Part shown: one piece after another, positions 43,389-50,574 of the stretch | How the letters are laid out: the number at the start of each line of letters is the position of its first letter | Numbering within the stretch: the stretch's first letter is position 1 | Source of the DNA: Peribacillus sp. FSL E2-0218 | GTDB taxonomy: Bacteria; Bacillota; Bacilli; Bacillales; DSM-1321 | DNA: 64,000 nucleotides | NCBI RefSeq assembly: GCF_037992945.1 | Contig: NZ_CP150304.1 | Span: forward strand, 3,103,501-3,167,500 | Direction: 5' to 3' | Notes under the pieces: generated by a model | Seen by the model: only the letters and a program-made list of their open reading frames with translations | Told to the model about the DNA's origin: nothing | Databases searched by the model: none | Made by a program: the position numbers and the translations under genes

Positions 43389-44886
43389 TTTCCTTTTTTA
43401 ATAAAATGAAAGCCAGTTCCTCTTTCCATGTGGAATAGGAATGAACCTGATCATGCTTGACATCGGGCCATGCATCAACCATTTTTTGCGCGTCCATTCC
43501 ACAGTAGTCACAGCATTGCGGGTTTACTATTTGCTGCTTTTCGTCAAAGTAATCCAGTACACCTATGCGCCGGCATTCCTTTGCATGAATCCAATTCAAG
43601 AACCTATGCAGCTTTTCTTGATTGGCGGACTTTCGCTTTTGGCAATATTGCTTCATCTCCGCCACTTGGTGTAACGGATTTTCATTGGCTGTCATGAGCT
43701 GAGTGAAAAAACGAAGCTGGATTTCGTTCAAGGAATAGGCTTGCGAGAGCTGTTCTTTTTCAGGAAGGGTGCAATGGGACAGCGTCAAGCCTGAAGCGCC
43801 CAAGTACGAGCATACCCCTTCAATTTGAACATCGGTCGGCAATTGTTGCTCCATCAAATGCAGCGGAAGTCCTTCATCGCCATCACTATATAATAAAATG
43901 GCCACGCTTTGCTTCCGATCCCGCCCTGCTCTGCCTATTTCCTGAAGGTATGCCTCCATTGTCGATGGCATATGAAAATGGATGACATATCTGACATCCG
44001 CTTTATTTACTCCCATGCCAAAGGCACTTGTCGCACAGATAACTTTCAACTGACCGGAAATGAATTGCTGCTGAATCAGCATCCTTTGTTCCTGCTCCAT
44101 CCCGCCGTGATAATAATTGACACTATCTATTCCATTTTCCTGAAAAAAACCAGTGACTGCCTCGGCCACTTTTTTAGATGAAAAATAAATGATTCCACTG
44201 CCGCTGAATTTCCTCACTAGCTCCAATGCTCGTAGTTGCTTCTCTTCATAGCTGTGCATACGTTCGAGCAGTATCGTAATATTTTCACGGTCTACGGATG
44301 AAACAATTTCCTCTGCCTGCCCGATATTTAGCTTACTTACGATGTCCTGCCTGACTTCATTGGTTGCCGTTGCTGTCAGGGCCAGCGTTAACGGATCGTT
44401 CAGCTCCCGCCTCACTTCACCTAATTTCAAATAATCCGGACGGAAATCATAGCCCCATTGCGATATGCAATGCGCCTCATCAATGACGAACAACCCTATT
44501 TCGATTGATTTCAAGGACTGAATCACACCGTCAAGGCTGAGCATTTCAGGGGATAAAAAGATAAACCGGTACCTATGTAACCGATCGAATGCCATCCTTT
44601 TTTGGTTCAGCGTCAAAAAAGAATTGAGTGTCAAAACGCTTTTTTCACCATTCATTTTCAACTGATCTGCCTGATCCTGCATTAATGATAATAACGGGGA
44701 AACAATCAGGACAGTTTTATTCAAAAGATAGGCAGGCAACTGATAGCATAATGATTTACCAGATCCGGTGGGCAGCATCGCCAATGTATGGCGGCCGGCC
44801 AACAAAGATTCAATCACTTCTTTTTGCCCCGGTCGGAATTCATCAAAGCCGAATTTATTTTTGAGATAATGTTCCATATTCATCAT
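43372..44886 (-). CDS. recS: RecQ-family ATP-dependent DNA helicase RecS
   Basis: 3'-5' helicase of 504 residues in homologous recombination and replication-fork repair. The Walker A is LPTGSGKS with K44, and the DEAH box is VIDEAHCISQWG. SAT is seen as LTATAT, motif VI is QEIGRAGRDRKQS, and zinc-binding cysteines occur in CCDYCGMD. It is the short RecQ type without an HRDC domain, as in B. subtilis RecS (YpbC). It overlaps ypbB by four bases. Confidence 0.92.
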   Translation of the reverse strand: MMNMEHYLKNKFGFDEFRPGQKEVIESLLAGRHTLAMLPTGSGKSLCYQLPAYLLNKTVLIVSPLLSLMQDQADQLKMNGEKSVLTLNSFLTLNQKRMAFDRLHRYRFIFLSPEMLSLDGVIQSLKSIEIGLFVIDEAHCISQWGYDFRPDYLKLGEVRRELNDPLTLALTATATNEVRQDIVSKLNIGQAEEIVSSVDRENITILLERMHSYEEKQLRALELVRKFSGSGIIYFSSKKVAEAVTGFFQENGIDSVNYYHGGMEQEQRMLIQQQFISGQLKVICATSAFGMGVNKADVRYVIHFHMPSTMEAYLQEIGRAGRDRKQSVAILLYSDGDEGLPLHLMEQQLPTDVQIEGVCSYLGASGLTLSHCTLPEKEQLSQAYSLNEIQLRFFTQLMTANENPLHQVAEMKQYCQKRKSANQEKLHRFLNWIHAKECRRIGVLDYFDEKQQIVNPQCCDYCGMDAQKMVDAWPDVKHDQVHSYSTWKEELAFILLKKENGNEK

Positions 44887-45947
44887 TGGTCACCCATCTT
44901 CGCGAGTATAAGCCTGATCTGGAAAAAGCTTATTTCTTTATTATCGACCATCTGCTTGATTGCCTTTAGCTTTTTTGTGCCAAGTTCCGTGATTGCTGCC
45001 GCGATATCACGTTCATCCTCGAGCGACACATAATCGGCTATCGGAAAACTTTTATCCGATAGCACGATTTCGACGAGATGATCTTCAATGGTATTTTGCT
45101 TCAGACGGCGTATTTCAGCGATTTCCCCCATGCTTCTTCCTGCCTGCAAGTATTGCAACGTCGTTTGCGTAGATTGGGTCAAATGAGGGTTCCCGCCCCT
45201 CTTCCAATCAAATGTCAACGACGCCAAAAGCGGATGATCCGCTCCATCCCCCAATTCAGCAAGCAATTGATGCAACGAGTCAAGAAACATGAACCGCACG
45301 TATTCTTCTTCCGCTGCTTTCCTTTTGGCAATCTGTTCAAAAGTCAGGCCAATCCTGTTTACCCCCGTTAATTTGAGGATGAATATATCCTTTTTCAACT
45401 CACTTTGCGCTTCCAATAGCGAAACCAGCTCTTCATATAGATGCATCGCAATCAAGCCTCGGTCCTGACGATTCGTATGTAGGAATTCCTTTACGAAATA
45501 TTGGATCTTAGGGCTTCGCTGTATCGGATAAAAACGTCTTTCATTGTGGACAATATGGGATATGGTTTGAATGAGCAAATTTAACCTGCCCCAGAAGACA
45601 GGGGTGATATTTTGATATTTCCAGCCATTCAGATAGGTTGGAAAAGGATTATCGAACAAATATCCGGCTAATGTCTCCTCGCCATGTTCACTAATTTCAT
45701 AGGCATCCGGTTTATCCGTTGGATCAATCAGGCCATCGTTAAGGAATTGTTCTATGTTTTGATTTAACAGCTGACGGGTAAATACAGGCATCGTCCCAAA
45801 TATATTCGTTAATCCGAATAAATGGGCATCCTGAATCGTTTGTGACGACTTCTTCCCCTGCAGCATATGGTATATAGCATAAATGGAACGCTCGCCTTGA
45901 AATTTTTTTATCGCATATAGAATGATTGCCTGTAGATAATTATTCAT
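44883..45947 (-). CDS. ypbB: Helix-turn-helix protein YpbB
   Basis: Predicted 354-residue cytoplasmic protein with a C-terminal helix-turn-helix of the RQC/UvrC type (GRSMGEIAEIRRLKQNTIED, about residues 285-315) and otherwise helical sequence. It matches YpbB of B. subtilis, which lies directly upstream of the recS helicase gene. A role with RecS is inferred from coupling only. The start MNNYLQAIIL follows AAGGATGTGA. Confidence 0.82.
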   Translation of the reverse strand: MNNYLQAIILYAIKKFQGERSIYAIYHMLQGKKSSQTIQDAHLFGLTNIFGTMPVFTRQLLNQNIEQFLNDGLIDPTDKPDAYEISEHGEETLAGYLFDNPFPTYLNGWKYQNITPVFWGRLNLLIQTISHIVHNERRFYPIQRSPKIQYFVKEFLHTNRQDRGLIAMHLYEELVSLLEAQSELKKDIFILKLTGVNRIGLTFEQIAKRKAAEEEYVRFMFLDSLHQLLAELGDGADHPLLASLTFDWKRGGNPHLTQSTQTTLQYLQAGRSMGEIAEIRRLKQNTIEDHLVEIVLSDKSFPIADYVSLEDERDIAAAITELGTKKLKAIKQMVDNKEISFFQIRLILAKMGDQ

Positions 45948-45984
45948 GGGACTCACATCCTTATTTCATCGATCCGTAAACCCT

Positions 45985-45990
45985 ATTGTA
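45985..45990 (-). promoter_or_regulatory. Candidate extended -10 for ypbB-recS operon
   Basis: Minus strand TTGTTACAAT contains TACAAT with a TGN extension, about 40 bases upstream of ypbB. The -35 is weak. The plus strand of this gap carries the fer promoter. Confidence 0.4.
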
Positions 45991-46097
45991 ACAAAAAACA
46001 GCAAAAGTCGCCGTTTTTATTGCTTAATATAAGGAAGAAATTGTGACTATATGACGAAACAAGGCAAGAGTAAAATGAAATATTAGAATGTTTTCCA

Positions 46098-46126
46098 TTG
46101 ACATTCCGCTCTATGATAGTTATTCT
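46098..46126 (+). promoter_or_regulatory. Sigma-A promoter of fer
   Basis: TTGACA, 17 bases, TATTCT on the plus strand. The leader is about 105 bases and ends with an AGTTGTT-A-AACAACT hairpin (46205-46219) directly before the AGGAGGGG ribosome site. Confidence 0.75.
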
Positions 46127-46128
46127 CA
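46114..46128. promoter_or_regulatory. Fur-box-like site overlapping the fer -10
   Basis: TGATAGTTATTCTCA matches the 7-1-7 Fur consensus TGATAAT-N-ATTATCA at 12 of 14 defined positions. It covers the -10, the position expected for repression. Iron control of this ferredoxin is inferred. Confidence 0.55.
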
Positions 46129-46236
46129 ATACAATTTCTATTGAAAAGTTTGGCATTGGGTCTTACAATAAGAAAGAGATAATAATCTGGATAAAAAGAT
46201 TATCAGTTGTTAAACAACTTAGGAGGGGTTATATTC

Positions 46237-46485
46237 ATGGCTAAATTTACGATTGTGGATAAGGAAACATGCATTGCATGCGGGGCTTGCGGAGCGGCAG
46301 CGCCGGATATATATGATTATGATGACGAAGGGATTGCTTTTGTTACCCTTGACGATAACGAGGGAATCGTGGAAATCCCGGATGTACTTATAGATGACAT
46401 GATGGACGCATTCGAAGGATGTCCAACCGATTCCATTAAAGTTGCCGACGAGGCCTTTGACGGAGACGCACTGAAATTCGAATAA
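46237..46485 (+). CDS. fer: 4Fe-4S ferredoxin
   Basis: An 82-residue acidic electron carrier with one [4Fe-4S] cluster bound by CIACGAC near residue 11 and the distant cysteine in EGCPTDSI. It corresponds to Fer of B. subtilis, a partner of cytochromes P450 and desaturases in vitro. ATG at 46237 lies behind AGGAGGGG; an upstream in-frame ATG lies before that site. It is divergent from ypbB. A Fur-like box overlaps its promoter. Confidence 0.95.
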   Translation: MAKFTIVDKETCIACGACGAAAPDIYDYDDEGIAFVTLDDNEGIVEIPDVLIDDMMDAFEGCPTDSIKVADEAFDGDALKFE

Positions 46486-46491
46486 AGGTAC

Positions 46492-46523
46492 AAGCCATTT
46501 TCAGACGAGAATGGCTTTTTTTA
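46492..46523 (+). terminator. Terminator of fer
   Basis: AAGCCATT and AATGGCTT pair with a 10-base loop, followed by TTTTTTATT, seven bases after fer. Confidence 0.88.
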
Positions 46524-46592
46524 TTTGCACCGCTTCCCCTTTTGGGAAAGCAAAAAAAAAAACGGATATCTCTGTGGTTTCAGTTTGTAGAC

Positions 46593-46630
46593 AAAAGGGG
46601 TTCGGAATTTAAAAATTCCGAGCCCCTTTT
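46593..46630 (-). terminator. Hairpin at the 3' end of the IS transposase remnant
   Basis: AAAAGGGG...CCCCTTTT with an inner CGGAATTT/AAATTCCG stem. A sequence-diverged copy with an equally good stem occurs at 62502-62538, so the structure has been conserved. Confidence 0.65.
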
Positions 46631-46711
46631 GAAATTCCCTTTGAATTTTCTCCTATAGTTAAAAGATTGGGGCTCTACGAGCCCACTATGTTAGGCCATT
46701 TTTGGACCTTG

Positions 46712-47071
46712 TCATGTCCAATTGGTCATCTTCTTTACATTCATGGCAGCGAAAGTAAGCATCGCCTGCATGGACAATTTTTCAAGTCCCCTTAAAGTAG
46801 TCCAACGCATACCATGCTTTTCTTTTGCATCTGCGAATACACGATCAATCGTTTCACGCAAGGAAGGAATACCGAAGGTATATTGAATGAAAGTCAGTTT
46901 CAATAATATAACGGGATTAATACTTGGGCGTCCTACCTCTGAATACATATCTTTCACCAAGTCATAAATGAAAGTGAAGTCCAATGCAGCCTCAATTTTA
47001 TGAACCAACTGGTTCGGTCGCACCAGTTGATCTAACGTAATCATCAAGTTGATCTCGCAGAATAGAATCAT
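46712..47071 (-). pseudogene. Transposase fusion remnant (IS1182 family)
   Basis: A 119-residue open frame that joins the N-terminal part of an IS1182-type transposase (DLVKDMYSEVGRPSINPVIL, FIQYTFGIPSLRETI) directly to its C-terminal end (RVFADAKEKHGMRWTTLRGL, TFAAMNVKKMTNWT). The catalytic middle, about 300 residues in intact relatives, is missing, so the product cannot be an active transposase. The in-frame junction lies near residue 72. The frame is open only because the deletion preserved phase. Confidence 0.88.
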
Positions 47072-47176
47072 TTTTAGAAAGCAACCTCATCACCTCAAGT
47101 TTTAATCCTTCTATTTTAGTACAAATTTAGTACAAAAATGACTCTAGGCAAAAGTGTTCTAACTAAAAGGTAAAAC

Positions 47177-47305
47177 AAAGTTGGTTGGAACGGAAGGTGC
47201 GAGACTCCTGCGGGAAGTGCGAGTCACGGGAGACACCGGAGGCTGAAAGCCGAGGAGGCTCCCGGACCGCCCGCGGAAAGCGAGTGCCTGGAGAGGAAAC
47301 CAACG
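47177..47305. repeat. GC-rich dispersed repeat of the Bacillaceae type
   Basis: About 130 bases, far richer in GC than the surroundings. It opens GTTGGTTGGAACGGAAGGTG and closes with GGAGAGGAAACCAACG, so the termini GTTGGTT and AACCAAC are complementary. Internal hairpins include GAGGCTGAAAGCCGAGGAGG and CCCGCGGAAAGCGAG. Similar sequences occur many times in Bacillus-group genomes, as far as I recall. It has no coding capacity. It sits inside the IS remnant. Confidence 0.65.
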
Positions 47306-47327
47306 GCCACATTGTATAACTCATAAA

Positions 47328-47363
47328 AATAGACAAACTCGATTCTTATCGAGTTTGTCTATT
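47328..47363 (-). terminator. Terminator of ribU within a dispersed repeat
   Basis: AATAGACAAACTCGAT pairs perfectly with its complement over 16 bases with a TCTT loop, followed by TTTTA on the minus strand. It is the same hairpin as at 17297-17331. It is the first good minus-strand terminator after ribU. Confidence 0.75.
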
Positions 47364-47380
47364 GTCTACAGTCTGAAACC

Positions 47381-47402
47381 GGATATCTCTATCCGTTTTT
47401 TT
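47381..47402 (+). terminator. Target terminator hairpin flanking the IS remnant
   Basis: GGATATCTCTATCC followed by eight T. A partial copy (CGGATATCTCTG preceded by A run) remains on the other side of the IS remnant at 46551-46574, so this was one terminator before insertion. Confidence 0.6.
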
Positions 47403-47416
47403 TATCGTCAATGCCC

Positions 47417-47998
47417 TTAAGCATTTTTATATATGGTTTGCTTATTGATCCATGTCTGCAATTTAATGAACAGCAACATGAATACAGAGGTGATAAGTAA
47501 GCCCTTGATCACATTGAAAGGCAGGATTGCAGCCGTTACGAGCTTCCTTGATTCCGTTGCCGACATGGCATCCCATCCCATAAAGAAGGTGTACGCCGGT
47601 AAAAAAACGAAATAGTTCAGGACACTCATGACTACCGCCATGGAAATGGTGCCCGCAAGCAATGCGAACGTCATTCCTTTTTTCGAATTGAGTTTCTTGA
47701 ACACATAGTAAGTGGGCAAAACGAATAGGATGCCTGCTAAAAAGTTAGCGATGTGCCCTATTGGTACAACTGTCAGCGTGCCTGTCATGATTAAATCCAA
47801 GAGGTTTTTAATGAATTCAACCAATATTCCAGCGACCGGGCCAAAAATCAAGGCAGCCATCAATGCGGGAATATCACTAAAATCAACATTTAGAAATGAC
47901 GGGAATCCCGGAAATGGGAAATTCAAAAGCATCAATAAATATGAAATGCTCCCCATCATGGCCAGTGTGACCGTTTTTTTCACTTTGTTCTTTTTCAT
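47417..47998 (-). CDS. ribU: Riboflavin transporter RibU (ECF S component)
   Basis: Substrate-binding membrane subunit of an energy-coupling-factor transporter for riboflavin; it is FmnP/YpaA in B. subtilis. The 193-residue protein has about six transmembrane helices and the RibU-type motifs ALIFGPVAGILVEFIKNLLD and GHIANFLAGILFV. The energising EcfA/T subunits are encoded elsewhere, as is usual. Control is by the FMN riboswitch at 48170-48300 with a terminator at 48069-48102. Confidence 0.94.
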   Translation of the reverse strand: MKKNKVKKTVTLAMMGSISYLLMLLNFPFPGFPSFLNVDFSDIPALMAALIFGPVAGILVEFIKNLLDLIMTGTLTVVPIGHIANFLAGILFVLPTYYVFKKLNSKKGMTFALLAGTISMAVVMSVLNYFVFLPAYTFFMGWDAMSATESRKLVTAAILPFNVIKGLLITSVFMLLFIKLQTWINKQTIYKNA

Positions 47999-48068
47999 AG
48001 TTCTCTCTCCTTCTTTTCCGATCTACCTGAAAAAGAGGTTTGGGTTCCATCAACATGCTGATGTGCAA

Positions 48069-48102
48069 TAAAAAACCCTCTAATTCCGATTGAATTAAAG
48101 GG
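48069..48102 (-). terminator. Attenuation terminator of the ribU leader
   Basis: Minus-strand CCCTTTAATTC and GAATTAGAGGG pair with one G-U, followed by TTTTTTATT. It lies between the FMN aptamer and ribU, so FMN binding is expected to favour termination. Confidence 0.85.
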
Positions 48103-48169
48103 ATTAATTAAAGGTTACATCAAACAAACGTTCAGCAAATGATTGTTGAAACGCAATCAGGAACCTCCA

Positions 48170-48300
48170 TCTTCTCCCATCCAGACTATACTGTCGGCTT
48201 TGGAATTGCACCAAATCCTGCCCCGAAAGGCTCGCGGGCTTAGAAGAAGCTTTTTCTTCATCACCGCCGGTGGGGAATTGCACCCCGCCCCGAAGATAGA
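48170..48300 (-). ncRNA. FMN riboswitch (RFN element)
   Basis: The minus strand carries the conserved RFN blocks: ATCTTCGGGGCGGGGTGCAA, CCCACCGGCGGTGATG, AGCCCGCGAGC, GGCAGGATTTGGTG and CGACAGTATAGTCTGGATGG GAGAAGAT at the end. All helices of the FMN aptamer can be drawn; the variable stem is AAGAAAAAGCTTCTT. It controls ribU. Confidence 0.97.
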
Positions 48301-48472
48301 CCTATAAAATTTTTTGTTTCCTTCCGTTACCGAAAGGATTAAGTGGCTTTACATCGGTATTTTATGCGTATGGGGGATTTTATGTGTTTTTCAACAATCC
48401 CTTGAGAACTCGTTTTTCCTGCCAAGTTTCCCTACCCATAGCCTACCGTTTTAATTCCACCTAATTTACTTG

Positions 48473-48500
48473 AGTTTAACATGTAATTGAAAAAATGCAA
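48473..48500 (-). promoter_or_regulatory. Candidate promoter of ribU
   Basis: Minus strand TTGCAT, 16 bases, TAAACT. It would give about 165 bases of RNA before the FMN aptamer, which is long, so a closer promoter cannot be excluded. Confidence 0.35.
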
Positions 48501-48805
48501 GAAATAAATTCCTGATTTCATCCGCTTTTTCATTCAATTCAACCCAATTTACTTAATTTGCAACCCACGTTTATTACTTTAAACGGGAATTGGCTAAGGG
48601 CCCATATACCTGCCTTCATCCTCACTTAATCTCCTTGAATTTCTTTGGTTCCAGCAAAAGTTCTTTCGAACCAATTTCGCAGTGGGGAGTTGCCTTTGCA
48701 ATTCGTTGATTTCCATTGCAAGCATTCTCTTTAGCGGGGCATTCAAACTTAATGGATGCAATTCTTTTTGCTTATATAGTTTTCTATGTTAAAACCGATG
48801 ATATG

Positions 48806-48819
48806 GCGTACGCGTACGC
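48806..48819. promoter_or_regulatory. Perfect 14-base palindrome upstream of serA
   Basis: GCGTACGCGTACGC is a self-complementary, GC-rich sequence in an AT-rich setting, about 42 bases upstream of the serA -35. It may be an operator or activator site. Confidence 0.4.
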
Positions 48820-48860
48820 AAGCTGCCAACCTAAGAGCTAACACAATTAATGATCCCAAA

Positions 48861-48890
48861 TTGACATCCTCCATCGTTAAATTGTAAAAT
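48861..48890 (+). promoter_or_regulatory. Sigma-A promoter of serA
   Basis: TTGACA, 18 bases, TAAAAT on the plus strand, about 45 bases before the serA start. Confidence 0.85.
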
Positions 48891-48934
48891 TAACTGAAAT
48901 TTAAGATAATTATCCACTAGGAAGGTGTGTAGTC

Positions 48935-50509
48935 ATGTATCGAATTTTAGTAGCAGATGCTATCCAACAAGAAGGACTCGGTCCGCTATCAGGGGCATCC
49001 AATATTTTTCTCATTCAAAAGACGGTAGAGGAAGCAGCAAACGAACTTGAACAGATTGATGCTATCCTTGTAAGAAGCGCAACGCAGGTCTCGGTAGATT
49101 TAATGAACAGGATGCCTCATTTAAAAATCATCGCCCGCGCAGGTGTAGGCGTCGATAACATTGACATCCCCGCTGCAACGAAGCGCGGAATCTTAGTGGT
49201 TAATGCGCCTGACGGCAATACCATTTCTACAGCTGAACATACTTTTGCCATGATGGCTTCACTTATGCGCCACATCCCTCAGGCAAACGCCTCACTGAAG
49301 GATGGGGAGTGGAAGCGTTCTTCCTACACAGGTACGGAACTCCGCGGCAAAACATTGGGCATTGTTGGATTTGGACGTATTGGAGGCGAAATTGCCAAGC
49401 GCGCTAAAGTGTTTGGCATGGATGTCATTGTATATGATCCATTCCTGACCGCTGATCGTGCCAAGAAAATGTCCGTAACATCCTTGCCCTTGAATGAATT
49501 GCTTCCTAAAGCAGATATCATTACTGTACATACTCCACTAACCGCTGAAACGAGGGGGTTAATCAATAAAGAAAAATTGAACACTTGTAAAAAAGGCGTT
49601 TATGTATTGAATTGTGCCCGCGGCGGAATTCTCGACGAAGATGATTTATACGAAATGATCGTTAAAGGTCATGTAGCCGGCGCTGCGCTGGATGTTTTCG
49701 TCGAAGAGCCCCCGCTTGGCCATAAACTGCTCGAACTTGATCGTGTCATTGCCACGCCTCATCTGGGTGCATCCACGAAGGAAGCCCAATTGAATGTGGC
49801 CGTACAGGTCGCACAGGAAGTATTGACCTATTTCGAGGGAAATCCAGTCTCTAGTTCCATCAACCTTCCAGCCATTTCCAAAGAAGTGTTTGAGAGGGTC
49901 CAACCCTTCTATCAACTCGTCCAGCAAATGGGATCGATTGCTTCACAGTGCATGAAAGAAGGAATTCAAGAAATTTCGGTAACCTACGCAGGAGAATCAC
50001 TCGACTTTGATACCGCGATTCTGACAAAAAGTTTAATTTCAGGTTTCTTCAAATCTAGAGTTGACGCATCGGTCAATGAGGTGAATGCCCTGCTGGTCGC
50101 AAAAGAGCGCGGCATCACAGTCGGGGAAAAAATCTCCACGGACCCCTTAGGATATGCGAACTTGATCAGCCTGAAGGTCAAGGGGGATAACCGGGAATTA
50201 ACGATCAGCGGTACGTATATCGAAAATTACGGATCACGGATCGTGAATTTGAATGGTTTCAAAATCGACTTTCATCCGGAACCACATTTACTGTATATCC
50301 AGCATACAGATAAACCTGGAGTAATCGGAAACGTAGGGAAGATCCTAGGAGATCACGAGGTGAACATCGCCACGATGCAGGTAGGCCGTAAAGAAGCTGG
50401 AGGGGAGGCCATCATGGTATTAAGCTTTGATGCCCCGCTCGAGGATGATCTCAAACAAGTCTTGATGGAAACAAAAGAGATCACCTTTATGGCCCGCATA
50501 TCCTTATAA
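48935..50509 (+). CDS. serA: D-3-phosphoglycerate dehydrogenase
   Basis: Oxidises 3-phosphoglycerate with NAD, the first step of serine synthesis. The 524-residue protein is the long form. It has a substrate/NAD core with GIVGFGRIGGEIAKRAK (about residue 146), catalytic Arg in NCARGGILDE, Glu in VFVEEPP, His in ATPHLGAST, an allosteric substrate-binding domain (about 315-445) and a C-terminal ACT domain (HTDKPGVIGNVGKIL). The ribosome site is AGGAAGGTG. It is monocistronic, on the strand opposite to its neighbours, and ends in a very strong terminator. Confidence 0.97.
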   Translation: MYRILVADAIQQEGLGPLSGASNIFLIQKTVEEAANELEQIDAILVRSATQVSVDLMNRMPHLKIIARAGVGVDNIDIPAATKRGILVVNAPDGNTISTAEHTFAMMASLMRHIPQANASLKDGEWKRSSYTGTELRGKTLGIVGFGRIGGEIAKRAKVFGMDVIVYDPFLTADRAKKMSVTSLPLNELLPKADIITVHTPLTAETRGLINKEKLNTCKKGVYVLNCARGGILDEDDLYEMIVKGHVAGAALDVFVEEPPLGHKLLELDRVIATPHLGASTKEAQLNVAVQVAQEVLTYFEGNPVSSSINLPAISKEVFERVQPFYQLVQQMGSIASQCMKEGIQEISVTYAGESLDFDTAILTKSLISGFFKSRVDASVNEVNALLVAKERGITVGEKISTDPLGYANLISLKVKGDNRELTISGTYIENYGSRIVNLNGFKIDFHPEPHLLYIQHTDKPGVIGNVGKILGDHEVNIATMQVGRKEAGGEAIMVLSFDAPLEDDLKQVLMETKEITFMARISL

Positions 50510-50510
50510 A

Positions 50511-50549
50511 AAAAGCAAAAGCGCCCGCAACATGGGCGCTTTTGCTTTT
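50511..50549. terminator. Terminator of serA (shared with rsiX)
   Basis: AAAAGCAAAAGCGCCC and its complement form a perfect 16-base stem with a 7-base loop. Both flanks allow use by serA on plus and the convergent rsiX on minus. Confidence 0.92.
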
Positions 50550-50574
50550 GTCCTGATAGAAAATAGCCTTCGTC

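Larger units (their letters stand above)
46576..47380 (-). mobile_element. Decayed, internally deleted IS1182-family element
   Basis: The ends are inverted repeats: GGTTTCAGTTTGTAGACAA on the left and, on the opposite strand, GGTTTCAGACTGTAGACAA on the right. Outside them, GGATATCTCTGT (46564-46575) and GGATATCTCTAT (47381-47392) look like a 12-base target duplication with one change. The target was a terminator hairpin. Inside are a deleted transposase gene, a large hairpin at 46593-46630, a GC-rich dispersed repeat and another terminator hairpin. At about 805 bases it is far shorter than a full element, and it cannot move on its own. Confidence 0.75.
48301..48860. other. Long intergenic region ribU leader-serA
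   Basis: About 560 bases without a gene. The left part is upstream leader of the riboswitch transcript if the promoter at 48473-48500 is right; it holds a small CCTTTCGGTAACGGAAGG hairpin. The right part carries TTGGTTC/GAACCAA arms near 48647-48678 and the palindrome at 48806. I see no coding frame, T-box or other riboswitch. Confidence 0.45.

Noticed and set aside
48301..48860. T-box or second riboswitch ahead of serA
   Set aside because: The serA promoter lies at 48861-48890, so this region is not in the serA leader, and no T-box consensus is present.
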